Source: Acinetobacter higginsii
GTDB lineage: Bacteria; Pseudomonadota; Gammaproteobacteria; Pseudomonadales; Moraxellaceae
Length of the DNA: 64,000 nt
Assembly: GCF_000369525.1 (NCBI RefSeq)
Contig: NZ_KB850072.1
Coordinates: 124,001-188,000 of the forward strand
Direction of reading: 5' to 3'
Below, one piece after another: positions 49,391 to 59,461 of this stretch. The notes below the pieces were generated by a model that was not told the origin of the DNA, did not search any database, and saw nothing but the letters and a program-made list of their open reading frames with translations. Both the position numbers and the translations under genes were made by a program. How positions within the stretch are numbered: position 1 is the stretch's first letter; each line of letters opens with the position of its first letter.

Positions 49391-50407
49391 TTAGGGTGAA
49401 GGTGTTGCTGCAGGCTTTTGTGCCTGAATCTTACTGAGGAAAGGTAGATATTGCTGAACCACCAATTGATCTGCTTCCAAGATTGGCATATGTCCAACAT
49501 TGTCCAAGATTACAGGTGCTTGTGCATTTTTCAGCAGTGATTTTAACTCAGGTGCAACTTCAACATTAATAATTTTATCTTGTTTACCCCATAAAATCAG
49601 GGTAGGTGCATCAATTGAGCGCGCCAATAAGGCAAATGAATCTGGAGTGTAGAGCTTATTCAAGGCAATGATTTGATCAACCATCTTTTGAGTTTGTTCT
49701 ACCTGACCAATCATCATTTTCTCTTGCGCTTGTGCAATTTCCTTAGGAATGAATGGTGGTGTGTGCATGGCTTGCTGCATCAAGAAATTAAAGTCTCCTT
49801 TCTTGCTCACAATCATGTTTTTGACTTGGGTTGGATCTTTTAGGTAGGGGGTCGTGGCAGACTTATAAACACCTGCGGCATCAATCAAGAACAGGCTCTT
49901 GGTTTCAAATGGATATTGACCTGCATATAGCATCGCAATTGAACCACCGAGTGAATGACCTGCCACATGAGCTGGGCCGGTGAGGTTGGCTGCTTCAACA
50001 AAACGACGCAGTTTTTCAGTCACGTTGGGTACAGAATAATCAAAATCTTTTGGAACCTGAGTTTCACCACTGGCAGGCAAGTCAGGGATGACCACATGGT
50101 AGTTTGCAGTTAAGGCACGTGCGACACGGTTCCAGTTATCGCGACTGCCTGCTAAACCATGAATCAAAATCACAATTGGTTTACCTGCTTGGCCACCTTC
50201 ACTATATGACCAAGTAATATCACCTACTTTTAAGGTTTTACTTTGTAAGCCTGCCCAAGCACGCTCTTGTTGCAGTAGGTTTTGGAAACTCATTTCAATT
50301 TCCGCAGCCTGTGTGGTGCTGATTGCAACTGTGGTTAAACTGCATGCCAGTAACGCCGCAGTGAGTGTCCTGCGGAAGGGCATTGCAAATTGGCTTTTTG
50401 TATTCAT
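49391..50407 (-). CDS. Exported alpha/beta hydrolase (lipase/esterase-like)
   Basis: The protein is 338 residues with a signal peptide ending near residue 34 ('ISTTQAAE'). The nucleophile motif GHSLGG is at 'AGHSLGGSIAML', the oxyanion region 'ILIHGLAGSRDNWNRVARAL' before it, the acid in 'LILWGKQDKIINVEVA' and the histidine in 'NVGHMPILEADQ'. This is a typical fold for lipases or esterases of Moraxellaceae. The substrate is unknown. Confidence 0.85.
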   Translation of the reverse strand: MNTKSQFAMPFRRTLTAALLACSLTTVAISTTQAAEIEMSFQNLLQQERAWAGLQSKTLKVGDITWSYSEGGQAGKPIVILIHGLAGSRDNWNRVARALTANYHVVIPDLPASGETQVPKDFDYSVPNVTEKLRRFVEAANLTGPAHVAGHSLGGSIAMLYAGQYPFETKSLFLIDAAGVYKSATTPYLKDPTQVKNMIVSKKGDFNFLMQQAMHTPPFIPKEIAQAQEKMMIGQVEQTQKMVDQIIALNKLYTPDSFALLARSIDAPTLILWGKQDKIINVEVAPELKSLLKNAQAPVILDNVGHMPILEADQLVVQQYLPFLSKIQAQKPAATPSP

Positions 50408-50628
50408 TGTTCTGTCCTTGATCTATTTTTACGCCCATTGATTATTGGGGAAAGTGCTGAAGGAATCATTTGCATAATCTACAGCTGTATGGAAATTCTT
50501 GCCAATGAAATCATCAATTTTCCATTATTTTCCTGATTAAAACATTAGCAGAGCGACGGAGAGTTTTTATTTTTGTCAGTGACTTTCAAACAGGCGCACA
50601 TTACACTATTTGCTCATGTCAACCATAG

Positions 50629-51255
50629 ATGGATTTAAGCATGCTCACTGCTCAAGAAGCCCTAGAACGTTTAAAAGCTGGTAATGCCCGTTTTGTAAAG
50701 GGAGAGGCAGTTCAACAAAAATTATTATCTCACCAAGAACGTGCCGAAATGGCAAGTGAACAAAATCCTTTTGCGATTGTTTTAGGCTGTTCTGATTCCC
50801 GAGTACCTGCGGAAATGGTATTTGACCAAGGTTTAGGTGACCTGTTCGTGATTCGTGTAGCAGGCAATATCGTTGCGCCGTCACAGGTAGGGAGTGTTGA
50901 GTTTGCGGCAGAACGTTATGACTGTGCTGTTGTGGTGGTGTTAGGTCATAGTCACTGTGGCGCGATTCAAGCGACGATTGATACCTTAATGAATCCACAG
51001 CAACCGCCATCATCGAATTTGATGTCGATTGTCAATCGTGTACGTCCTTCGGTTGAAATCTTAATGCAAACAGATTTAAAAAATGATTTGAAAAAACTGT
51101 CGGCTCATGCGGTTCGTTCCAATGTATTTGCTTCAGTGAATCAATTACGTCATGGTTCAGCCGTGCTGGAAAGTCTGATCGAGAAAGGCAAAATGATCGT
51201 GGTTGGCGCAGAGTATTCGCTGGAAACAGGTGAAGTCAGTTTCTTCGATTTTTAA
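50629..51255 (+). CDS. can: Beta-class carbonic anhydrase
   Basis: The protein is 208 residues. Zinc ligands C54, H107 and C110 and the catalytic D56-x-R58 dyad ('LGCSDSRVPAE', 'GHSHCGAI') are all present. It hydrates CO2 in the cytoplasm. A second ATG at 50641 is possible. It is flanked by the divergent hydrolase gene and the acetyltransferase. Confidence 0.9.
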   Translation: MDLSMLTAQEALERLKAGNARFVKGEAVQQKLLSHQERAEMASEQNPFAIVLGCSDSRVPAEMVFDQGLGDLFVIRVAGNIVAPSQVGSVEFAAERYDCAVVVVLGHSHCGAIQATIDTLMNPQQPPSSNLMSIVNRVRPSVEILMQTDLKNDLKKLSAHAVRSNVFASVNQLRHGSAVLESLIEKGKMIVVGAEYSLETGEVSFFDF

Positions 51256-51353
51256 AGCAGATGGCGAGTTGAGAGACTCGCCATTATTTTATCATTCATG
51301 CTTTATCCTTCATTAATAAAATTTGGATGTTTCACTCAAAGAGCAGCTCCACT

Positions 51354-51794
51354 ATGAATATTATGCCGATATCTGAATCACAATTATCAGATTGGCTAGC
51401 ATTAAGAAGTTTGCTCTGGCCTGATCATGACGATGCGCATTTATTGGAAATGCGTCAGCTACTTAAACAAACTGATACTTTACAATTATTGGCTTATACC
51501 GACACCCAACAAGCAATTGGCATGTTGGAAGCTTCGATTCGATATGAATATGTGAATGGTACACAAACCTCACCCGTGGCTTTTCTTGAAGGGATTTATG
51601 TATTACCTGAATATCGACGTTCAGGTATCGCGACTCAGTTGGTTCAGTTCGTAGAGGAATGGGCGAAACAATTTGCATGTACTGAGTTCGCTTCAGATGC
51701 AGCGCTGGACAATCATATTAGCCATGCAATGCATCGAGCACTCGGTTTTCATGAAACTGAACGTGTGGTGTATTTTAAGAAAAATATCGGCTAA
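51354..51794 (+). CDS. aac(6')-I: Aminoglycoside 6'-N-acetyltransferase, AAC(6')-I type
   Basis: The protein is 146 residues from ATG 51354, the same length as the Acinetobacter chromosomal AAC(6')-Ig/Ij/Ik group; the longer start at 51327 is not chosen. 'QLLAYTDTQQAIGMLEASIRYEYVNGTQTSPVAFLEGIYVLPEYRRSGIATQL' and 'TEFASDAALDNHISHAMHRALGFHETERVVYF' are close to that group. The GNAT acetyl-CoA site is RRSGIA. It would acetylate the 6'-amino group of aminoglycosides such as tobramycin and amikacin. It sits among housekeeping genes with no mobile element, so it looks intrinsic to the species. Confidence 0.85.
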   Translation: MNIMPISESQLSDWLALRSLLWPDHDDAHLLEMRQLLKQTDTLQLLAYTDTQQAIGMLEASIRYEYVNGTQTSPVAFLEGIYVLPEYRRSGIATQLVQFVEEWAKQFACTEFASDAALDNHISHAMHRALGFHETERVVYFKKNIG

Positions 51795-51819
51795 GCGACT
51801 TTAGCGACTCAACTGGTGC

Positions 51820-52449
51820 TTATAAAGCGCCTTTGATATAGGGATAAGCCACATTCAGCATAATTGGTTGTGCTTTGGCATTGGGATGGATTTGATCATT
51901 CTGGATTAAATGTTTCTGCCCAGCCACACCTTCAAGGAAGAACGGCAACAGTTTCACTTTATATTGCTGACTTACAATTTTGTAATTATTTTCAAAAGCC
52001 GTGCTATAGGCTGTCCCATAATTCGGTGGTATTTTCATACCAAACAGTAAAACATTGGCTTTCTGTTTTTGGCTCAGCTGTACCAATTGAGCGAGATTCT
52101 TTTGAATCATTTGTGGCGGTTGACCACGTAAGCCATCATTGCCGCCAAGCTCAATGACCACAATTTCAGGCTTGTAAGTTTGTAATAACTTCGGAAGTCT
52201 TGCCAATGCACCGCTGGTGGTTTCACCGCTGACACTTGCATTGACCACTTTGTGTTGTTTCGGATACTGTTGGTCTAGGCGTTGTTGTAATAATTGCACC
52301 CAGCCTTGTTTTACATCGATGCCATAACCTGCGCTCAGGCTATCACCCAAAATTAAAATAGTCTTTGCTGAAACCAGTGTTGGGATCAAGCCAATGGCGA
52401 TGATTCCAACTGCTTTTGATAGTGACCAGATAACTTTAGATTTTTGCAT
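51820..52449 (-). CDS. tesA: Multifunctional esterase/thioesterase TesA-like
   Basis: The protein is 209 residues with a signal peptide ending near residue 28. It is an SGNH hydrolase with 'LILGDSLSAGYGI' (S37), G in block II, 'ELGGNDGLRG' (N) and D-x-x-H in 'NDQIHPNAKA'. It is periplasmic. The gene is divergent from an ABC transporter gene pair of the YbbA/YbbP type, as in many gammaproteobacteria. Confidence 0.9.
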   Translation of the reverse strand: MQKSKVIWSLSKAVGIIAIGLIPTLVSAKTILILGDSLSAGYGIDVKQGWVQLLQQRLDQQYPKQHKVVNASVSGETTSGALARLPKLLQTYKPEIVVIELGGNDGLRGQPPQMIQKNLAQLVQLSQKQKANVLLFGMKIPPNYGTAYSTAFENNYKIVSQQYKVKLLPFFLEGVAGQKHLIQNDQIHPNAKAQPIMLNVAYPYIKGAL

Positions 52450-52485
52450 CGTATTTCAAATTTGTCCTAAAGGATACGTGACATC

Positions 52486-53190
52486 ATGCCACAACCGATT
52501 ATCTCTGCCCAAAAAGTTACACAAAATATTCAAATCAATCAGCAAAGTCTCAGCATCTTAAAAGATATTAATTTAGATATCTATCAAGGTGAACAAATTG
52601 CCATTACAGGACGTTCAGGCTCAGGAAAATCAACCTTATTAGGTATCCTCGCGACATTGGATCGACCGAGTTTGGGTGAGTTATGGGTCTGTGGAGAAGC
52701 AGTTCATACGCTTACTGAAGAACAACGTGCCCGTGTTCGTTTAGAGAATATTGGCTTTGTCTTTCAATCTTTTCAGTTGTTGCCGCAGTTAAGTGCTTTG
52801 GAAAATGTGATGCTGCCGTTACGTTTACAACCCGATTTTAATTTCAAGCAGGCAGAACAAAAAGCCTTGGCATGGTTGGAACGGGTCGGACTGATTCGAC
52901 AAGCGCAGCAAACGCCGAAAGTGCTTTCAGGGGGAGAGCAGCAACGTGTTGCGATTGCACGGGCGTTAATTGCAGAACCAAAAATCATTTTTGCAGATGA
53001 ACCCACAGGCAATCTGGATGGGCAAACTGCGGAAGAGGTTGAACAACTGTTATTTGATTTAAATAAAGAACTCGGTACAACCTTAGTGCTAGTCACCCAT
53101 GATCAAAACTTGGCTGCACTTTGCCAACGCCATGTCAAACTCGCCGATGGTCAGATTCAGGAAATCATCAAGTTGCAGGAGGGGGTATGA
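52486..53190 (+). CDS. ybbA: ABC transporter ATP-binding protein (YbbA type)
   Basis: The protein is 234 residues. Walker A GRSGSGKST is at residues 42-50, the signature 'LSGGEQQRVAIARAL' about residue 145, Walker B 'KIIFADEPTGNLDG', and the H-loop 'LVLVTHDQNLA'. It belongs to the LolD/MacB subgroup. It overlaps the permease gene by ATGA and probably drives a mechanotransmission-type complex, possibly envelope related. Confidence 0.9.
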   Translation: MPQPIISAQKVTQNIQINQQSLSILKDINLDIYQGEQIAITGRSGSGKSTLLGILATLDRPSLGELWVCGEAVHTLTEEQRARVRLENIGFVFQSFQLLPQLSALENVMLPLRLQPDFNFKQAEQKALAWLERVGLIRQAQQTPKVLSGGEQQRVAIARALIAEPKIIFADEPTGNLDGQTAEEVEQLLFDLNKELGTTLVLVTHDQNLAALCQRHVKLADGQIQEIIKLQEGV

Positions 53191-55670
53191 GTTCAGTCCT
53201 GAAACCCTTACTGTTACAAAGTTTTCGTACTGGGGGCTTATATCTGCTGATTATTGCCTTGTCTTTGGCAATCAGTGCAACTACGGCACTCAAGTTTAGT
53301 AATACTCAAGTCCAAAATGCGGTGGCATTACAAGCTGCCGAAATGCTGGGTGGTGATTTAGTCCTATCAGACAAGGATCCTATTCAGCCGAGTTGGTTGC
53401 AACAGGCAGATGAACTGAAGTTAAAGCATGCTCCTGTCACTGTGTTTAGTTCGATGGCACATACACAAGATCAGTTTGTAATGGTGAATGTCAAAGCTGT
53501 AGATGCAAATTTTCCCTTACGTGGTCAGTTGGTGATTCAACCCAAAGCACAGGCGATACAACCAGGAGAAGTCTGGTTAAGTCAGCGGGCGATGGATTTA
53601 TTACATGCAAAAATGGGGGAGCCACTGGCAATTGCCGATGCTCAGTTGATGGTTACGGGCATTATTGAACGTGATTCTAATCAAGAGACTGGATTTTCAG
53701 GGTTCTCTCCGACGGTGATTATTCACCAAGCCGATATTGCCAAAACCAATGCCGTTCAGGTCGGAAGCCGAATTGAATATCGACTACTGCTTGCGGGTGA
53801 ACCTGAGCCAATCAAAGCCTATAAAAAGATTTTTAAGCAATCGCAAAAAAATGAACAAGACACCGAACAACAGGCAGATCAACAACTTGAAGGTGAACAA
53901 AGCTCACTGAAACTTAGAGATGCCAGCCAATCCAATACCCGCTTAATGAAGCCGATTGAAAATTTGGATACTTTCTTACAGCTGGCCAATCTATTGACCA
54001 TTTTACTCTGTGGTATCGCGATTGCTTTAACCAGTCAGCGTTATGTACAGCAGAATCAAGATCATATTGCATTGATGCGTTGTTTGGGGGCGAGTAAGCG
54101 ACAAATTTTATTGGCCTATATTGCCTTGCTTGGAATCGTCAGTGCTTTGTCGATTGTGTTAGGAAGTTTGATTGGGATCGCTTTGGGTTATGGTTTATTG
54201 CAATTGATGTTGCAATTGATACCGCAACTGCAATTGAGCTTCGCAGTCGTCGATCTACTTTATGCCTTACCGATTGCGATCTTTACCAGTGTGATGGTGT
54301 TGATTGGCTTTATTTTGCCAAGCATTTGGGAATTATTAAACACACCACCGATTCGGGTAATTCGCCAACAGGAGCGTTCACGGAAGTCTTATGTGGCAAT
54401 GTTTGCGATTGGTATTGTCAGCTTGATTCTGTTTAGTTTGGTGTTGAGTGATAACCTACAGTTGAGCTTGTTGGTACTCAGCGCAATCTTATTGCTTTGC
54501 GCGATGATGTATGCTGTGATTTGGCTGCTACTCAAAGCGATTAAAAAACTGAAACATCCTCTAGCGGCTTATGTACGGATTCCACATCAAACCGCTTTGC
54601 AGATCACTGCACTGGCTTTAGGCCTGAGTTTGATTACGGTATTGAGTGTATTGAGAACGGATCTGTTGCAACGCTGGCAACAGCAATTGCCTGTGGGTAC
54701 GCCGAACCAATTTGTTTATGGTTTGCCGCCGTTTGATATGCCTCAGTTTAAGCAACAGATTGAGCAAAATGGTTGGCAATCAACGCCACTGTATCCAAAT
54801 ATTCGCGGACGTTTACTGGCTAAAAATGGTCATGCCTTTGCACCAGAGTTGGTTAAGCAAAACAATTCACTACGCCGTGAGCTCAATCTGACTCAGGCCA
54901 GCGTTTATCCTAAAGACAATGTGATTACTCAAGGGGTGGCTCATTTTAGCAAAGCAGGACAAGTGTCGGTTGAGGAAAAAACCGCACACGAGCTTGGCAT
55001 TCAAATTGGTGATCAACTCAGTTTTAGTTTGCCTGAAGGGGCATTGGAAGCCACGGTAGTGAACTTACGTAGCGTCGAATGGGAAAGTTTTAGTCCGAAT
55101 TTTTTCTTCATCTTCTCACCGGAAACCATGGATGAAAACGCGGGCAGTTATTTAGGCAGCTTCTATCTGCCACCTGCCGATCAGCCGAAAATGGTGCAAT
55201 TGATTCAGCAATTTTCCAATACAGTATTTATTGATGTCGGACGGATTCTGGATGAAATTAAACGTTTGGTGAATGTGCTGGTACAGATTGTCACGGTACT
55301 GGCCGCCTTGGTCGGCTTCTCCGGTGTATTGGTATTGATTGCCTGTTTGAATGTGCTGATGGATGAGCGTCGTAAAGAAGTCGCTTTATTACGTTCATTT
55401 GGTGTTGCCAAGAATAAGTTAAAACGTATGCTCAGTCTTGAGATTGGTTTTATTGGATTATTGTCAGGTGTGGTGGCGTGTTTGTTTGCCGAAGTGATTA
55501 GTGCAATCGCCAGTCACAGGATGCAAATGGCTGTGCAATGGCATCCTGAAATTTGGTTGATCCTACCGTTGAGCATGATGCTCATTTGTACTTTGATTGG
55601 TCGTTATCGTCTGAGCTATTTATGTGATATTCCACCATTACAAAGTCTAAGAGAAATGAATCAGTCTTAA
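53187..55670 (+). CDS. ybbP: ABC transporter permease (YbbP, FtsX-like)
   Basis: The protein is 827 residues from ATG 53187, coupled to ybbA with AGGAGGGGG upstream. It has an N-terminal transmembrane segment ('GGLYLLIIALSLAISATTAL'), a periplasmic domain, then two blocks of FtsX-type four-helix regions (about residues 255-430 and 690-815). The architecture matches YbbP. The physiological substrate is not known. The end overlaps the convergent rhomboid gene by four bases. Confidence 0.9.
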   Translation: MSSVLKPLLLQSFRTGGLYLLIIALSLAISATTALKFSNTQVQNAVALQAAEMLGGDLVLSDKDPIQPSWLQQADELKLKHAPVTVFSSMAHTQDQFVMVNVKAVDANFPLRGQLVIQPKAQAIQPGEVWLSQRAMDLLHAKMGEPLAIADAQLMVTGIIERDSNQETGFSGFSPTVIIHQADIAKTNAVQVGSRIEYRLLLAGEPEPIKAYKKIFKQSQKNEQDTEQQADQQLEGEQSSLKLRDASQSNTRLMKPIENLDTFLQLANLLTILLCGIAIALTSQRYVQQNQDHIALMRCLGASKRQILLAYIALLGIVSALSIVLGSLIGIALGYGLLQLMLQLIPQLQLSFAVVDLLYALPIAIFTSVMVLIGFILPSIWELLNTPPIRVIRQQERSRKSYVAMFAIGIVSLILFSLVLSDNLQLSLLVLSAILLLCAMMYAVIWLLLKAIKKLKHPLAAYVRIPHQTALQITALALGLSLITVLSVLRTDLLQRWQQQLPVGTPNQFVYGLPPFDMPQFKQQIEQNGWQSTPLYPNIRGRLLAKNGHAFAPELVKQNNSLRRELNLTQASVYPKDNVITQGVAHFSKAGQVSVEEKTAHELGIQIGDQLSFSLPEGALEATVVNLRSVEWESFSPNFFFIFSPETMDENAGSYLGSFYLPPADQPKMVQLIQQFSNTVFIDVGRILDEIKRLVNVLVQIVTVLAALVGFSGVLVLIACLNVLMDERRKEVALLRSFGVAKNKLKRMLSLEIGFIGLLSGVVACLFAEVISAIASHRMQMAVQWHPEIWLILPLSMMLICTLIGRYRLSYLCDIPPLQSLREMNQS

Positions 55671-56473
55671 AATGTTGACTGATTCTGGCGCAGGATTTCA
55701 TGCCATAAGGGGTTGAGTCCTGTGCTTAACACTGTGCAATACCAATAAAATGCGGCAAGTAATAGTAATCCAAGACTTAAAGCAATGATCTGGAATAAGC
55801 CTTTGTTTTGCATTTTTTGACTGAAATACCATGTCGCAGCTAATAAAGCTCCCATGATCATACCGCCGATATGAGCGGCATTATTAATGCCTGAAACGGT
55901 AAAACCAAAGACAAGGTTAATTCCCATAATCATCAGTAATGACTTTTTATCGAGCCAAAAACGCTGTTGTGGCAAAGGCGGAAATAATGAGACCACGGTC
56001 AACGCGGCACCAATGCCCATCACTGCGCCTGAGGCCCCAGCACTGATGTGAGGAAGCAGTTTAGGATCAAACTGCTGTAATAGTTCATAACCATCACGAA
56101 TGCTTAAATAGCTTGACAGTACACTCCCCATTAAGCCCGCAAGAAAATACAGACCAATATAGTAGCTTCGTCCAAAGAGTTGTTCGGCAACACTACCAAA
56201 AATATAAAGTGCCCACATATTCAGCATTAAATGAATCATGCCAAAGTGGAAAAACATGCTGCTGAATAAACGTTCAGGTTCACCTGTGAAGGTGAGTGGG
56301 GTAAAATCTGCACCCCAAGCGATTGCATCTACTGGGGCAGGGTCGGTAATATTCACACCTGAAAGAATCTGCCAGCCAAATAATCCGACATTGACTGCAA
56401 TCAGTAGCGCAGTAAACCACCATGTTTGTATTTGCAATTTTTGATTGATTTGTGGTGGAGTCGTTTCAGTCAT
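55667..56473 (-). CDS. Rhomboid family intramembrane serine protease, second copy
   Basis: The protein is 268 residues with about seven hydrophobic segments. The catalytic serine is in 'ISAGASGAVMGIGAAL' and the histidine in 'NNAAHIGGMIMGALLA'. 'RLFSSMFFHFGMIHLMLNMWALYIFG' is the classic TM1-loop-TM2 region. It differs in length and sequence from the first rhomboid in this window. The substrate is unknown. Confidence 0.9.
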   Translation of the reverse strand: MTETTPPQINQKLQIQTWWFTALLIAVNVGLFGWQILSGVNITDPAPVDAIAWGADFTPLTFTGEPERLFSSMFFHFGMIHLMLNMWALYIFGSVAEQLFGRSYYIGLYFLAGLMGSVLSSYLSIRDGYELLQQFDPKLLPHISAGASGAVMGIGAALTVVSLFPPLPQQRFWLDKKSLLMIMGINLVFGFTVSGINNAAHIGGMIMGALLAATWYFSQKMQNKGLFQIIALSLGLLLLAAFYWYCTVLSTGLNPLWHEILRQNQSTF

Positions 56474-56545
56474 GTGTTTACGCTAGTTATTGATATAAAA
56501 AATAGCTTAGCATGAATTTGTTGCACGATGGAGTGATGCACTTTA

Positions 56546-57220
56546 ATGAAAGCCTTTTTAGCACGCGCAGTAATGTTGATTATCGGCATCATTCTACTGA
56601 TTCAGTTATGGATCTTTGGTAGTTTGGTCTGGTGGCGTACCCATCCGGTCGAAACGACGATGTTTATGCGTGCAGACTATTTGACTGACTTCAAACCGAT
56701 TAAACAGGAATGGCGCGATTACGATGAAATTAGTGATAATTTCAAACGTGCAATATTAGCGGGTGAAGATGCCAAGTTTATCCATCATCATGGTTTTGAC
56801 TGGGCTGGAATTCAATTTGCATTAGAACGAAATAGTGAAAAAGGTGAGTTAGTTGCGGGTGGATCAACGGTTTCGCAACAGCTGGCTAAAAATTTATTTC
56901 TTTATAATCAGCGCTCATTCATCCGTAAAGGGCAAGAAGCCATTGCCACATGGATGATGGAGCGGATGTGGTCAAAACGCCGCATTTTAGAAGTGTATAT
57001 GAACTCAGTCGAGTTTGGTCAGAACATCTATGGGGTTGAGGCAGCGGCTCAATTCTATTATGGCAAAAGTTCAAAAAGTTTAAGCCGAGAACAAGCGGCT
57101 TTCTTGGCGGCATTATTGCCTAATCCAAAGTACTATCAAGACAACCGCAATGACCGTAAGCTGCAATATCGCAAACGTGTTATTTTAAAATATATGAATG
57201 CGATACAAATTCCGCAATAA
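56546..57220 (+). CDS. mtgA: Monofunctional peptidoglycan glycosyltransferase
   Basis: The protein is 224 residues. It has an N-terminal membrane anchor (residues 8-30). GT51 motifs are present: '[17 protein letters not shown]' with catalytic E74, and '[16 protein letters not shown]', then '[32 protein letters not shown]'. It polymerises lipid II glycan strands. It is followed by a terminator and ppk. Confidence 0.92.
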   Translation: MKAFLARAVMLIIGIILLIQLWIFGSLVWWRTHPVETTMFMRADYLTDFKPIKQEWRDYDEISDNFKRAILAGEDAKFIHHHGFDWAGIQFALERNSEKGELVAGGSTVSQQLAKNLFLYNQRSFIRKGQEAIATWMMERMWSKRRILEVYMNSVEFGQNIYGVEAAAQFYYGKSSKSLSREQAAFLAALLPNPKYYQDNRNDRKLQYRKRVILKYMNAIQIPQ

Positions 57221-57234
57221 TCCAAAAAAAATTT

Positions 57235-57263
57235 AAAAAAGCCCAATATTTTTGGGCTTTTTT
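57235..57263 (+). terminator. Terminator between mtgA and ppk
   Basis: GCCCAA (57241-57246) and TTGGGC (57252-57257) form the stem, preceded by A6 and followed by T6. Confidence 0.85.
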
Positions 57264-57333
57264 ACCAAATTGACATAATTTTGCAGCATACTTAAAACAT
57301 CACTTGATGAATGATAATGCGACAAGGTTCGGT

Positions 57334-59412
57334 ATGAATACTGCAGTGACGACAACAGCACCCATAGAATACAGTTACAACGATCGTTATATTAATCGTG
57401 AAATTTCGATTCTCGATTTTCACCTTCGTGTACTTGAACAGGCTGTCGACCCACTTCACCCCCTTTTAGAACGGATGAACTTCCTGCTGATTTTTTCACG
57501 CAATTTAGACGAATTTTTTGAAATTCGCGTTGCGGGAGTGATGGAGCAACTGACTTTAGGCAATGAAAGTCGCACGCCAGATGGCTTGACACCTAAACAA
57601 GTTTTAGATCAAATTTCAAAAACCACGCATGCTGCGATTGAGCGTCAATACCGTATTCTAAACGAACAAATTTTGCCGAAACTGCGTGAAGAAGATATTT
57701 GCTTCTTACGCCGTGGTGAATTAACGCCAGCCCAATCAGCATGGATTAAAAAGTATTTCCAAGAGCAGGTTGCACCTGTATTGACTCCAATTAGTCTTGA
57801 TCCTGCGCATCCATTCCCACGCTTAGTCAACAAAAGCTTAAACTTCATTGTGACTTTGGAAGGGAAAGATGCGTTTGGCCGTCAGATCGATCTTGCCGTT
57901 GTACCCGCACCACGTTCCTTGCCGCGTGTGGTACGTTTACCAGATGAACTCACCGACGGCAAAGAACATCATGTGATGTTGTCTGCAATCATTCACGAGC
58001 ACGTGTCTGATTTATTCCCAGGCATGACGGCAACCGGTTGTTATCAATTCCGTGTCACGCGGAATGCCGATTTAGCCTTGAATGAAGATGTAGAAGATCT
58101 AGCCAAAGCGCTCAAAGGTGAATTAAGTTCACGCCGTTTTGGTCGAGCAGTTCGTTTGGAAGTGACACATAACTGTCCAAAGCATATTTATGAATATTTA
58201 CTGGATGAGTTTGATCTAAACGAAGAACAGCTCTATCGTGTTGATGGACCAGTGAATTTGGCGCGTTTATTGTCGAACTTTAAGCGCCCGCATTTACGTT
58301 ATGACTCACATACACCAGTCATTCCAAAAGCATTTAAAAAGTCGGAAAGTATTTTTGCTGCCATGCAGAAGCAGGACATTTTATTGCACCATCCGTTTGA
58401 ATCATTTGCGCCTGTGATTCAATTATTGCGTGAAGCTGCGCGCGATCCACAAGTGCTGGCAATTAAACAAACGCTCTATCGTAGTGGTGCTGATTCAGAA
58501 ATCGTGCAAGTGCTTGCCGAAGCAGCGCGAAATGGTAAAGAAGTCACAGCGGTGATCGAACTGCGTGCCCGTTTTGATGAAGAATCCAATATTGAAGTGG
58601 CCAACGTCCTGCAAGAAGCGGGTGCTGTGGTGGTATATGGCATCGTAGGTTATAAAACCCATGCCAAAATGATTCTGGTCGTGCGTCGTGAAAATAATAA
58701 ATTAGTGCGTTATGTACATTTGGGAACGGGTAACTACCATGCTACCAATGCACGTATCTATACCGACTATGGTTTGATGACCACTGACAAAGACTTGTGT
58801 GAAGACGTACACCGTATTTTCCAAGAATTAACCGGTATGGGTAAAATGGCGAAGCCGAAAAAGCTACTGCATGCGCCATTTACTTTACATGCGCAACTCA
58901 TTAATTATATTGATGATGAAATTGCCAATGCCAAAGAAGGTAAACCTGCACAAATTATTATTAAAGTGAATGCTTTAACTGAAGTTCAGTTAATCAATAA
59001 ATTGTATGAAGCATCGCAAGCAGGTGTACAGGTTGACCTGATCATTCGTTCAATTTGCTGCTTACGTCCAGGCCTGCCAAATCTGTCGGAAAACATTCGT
59101 GTCCGTTCAATTGTAGGTCGTTTCTTGGAACATACACGAGTTTATTATTTCAGCAATAATGGTAATCCACGTATTTATGGTTCAAGTGCAGACTGGATGG
59201 ATCGTAACTTGTTCAACCGGGTTGAAGCCTGTTTCCCGATAGAAGATCCGGCCTTGAAGAAGCGTATCTATCAACTCGGTTTATTGAATTATCTCAAAGA
59301 TAATCAGCAAGCATGGTTGTTACAGGGTGATGGTGTATGGGATCGTGCACGACCTGTGGAAGGTGAAGAGCCACACAATGCACAGCATACTTTATTGGAC
59401 GCAATTAAATAA
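57334..59412 (+). CDS. ppk: Polyphosphate kinase 1
   Basis: The protein is 692 residues from ATG 57334 (AAGG upstream), chosen over ATG 57307. The N domain starts '[28 protein letters not shown]', the head domain follows, and the C domains contain the catalytic histidine region '[22 protein letters not shown]' and '[21 protein letters not shown]'. It makes polyphosphate from ATP and is linked to stress resistance. Codon use is ordinary. Confidence 0.95.
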   Translation: MNTAVTTTAPIEYSYNDRYINREISILDFHLRVLEQAVDPLHPLLERMNFLLIFSRNLDEFFEIRVAGVMEQLTLGNESRTPDGLTPKQVLDQISKTTHAAIERQYRILNEQILPKLREEDICFLRRGELTPAQSAWIKKYFQEQVAPVLTPISLDPAHPFPRLVNKSLNFIVTLEGKDAFGRQIDLAVVPAPRSLPRVVRLPDELTDGKEHHVMLSAIIHEHVSDLFPGMTATGCYQFRVTRNADLALNEDVEDLAKALKGELSSRRFGRAVRLEVTHNCPKHIYEYLLDEFDLNEEQLYRVDGPVNLARLLSNFKRPHLRYDSHTPVIPKAFKKSESIFAAMQKQDILLHHPFESFAPVIQLLREAARDPQVLAIKQTLYRSGADSEIVQVLAEAARNGKEVTAVIELRARFDEESNIEVANVLQEAGAVVVYGIVGYKTHAKMILVVRRENNKLVRYVHLGTGNYHATNARIYTDYGLMTTDKDLCEDVHRIFQELTGMGKMAKPKKLLHAPFTLHAQLINYIDDEIANAKEGKPAQIIIKVNALTEVQLINKLYEASQAGVQVDLIIRSICCLRPGLPNLSENIRVRSIVGRFLEHTRVYYFSNNGNPRIYGSSADWMDRNLFNRVEACFPIEDPALKKRIYQLGLLNYLKDNQQAWLLQGDGVWDRARPVEGEEPHNAQHTLLDAIK

Positions 59413-59461
59413 ATGCCTGAGTGTTCCAACAAGGCATAGTACTTGTTGGAACACATTTAAA

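Noticed and set aside
51327..51353. Longer N-terminus for the acetyltransferase
   Set aside because: The family length is 146 residues, which the ATG at 51354 gives exactly.
53121..53186. Longer start of the YbbP permease inside ybbA
   Set aside because: The ATG at 53187 with AGGAGGGGG and ATGA coupling is far better supported.
57307..57333. Earlier ATG for polyphosphate kinase
   Set aside because: No ribosome-binding site precedes it, whereas AAGG precedes ATG 57334.
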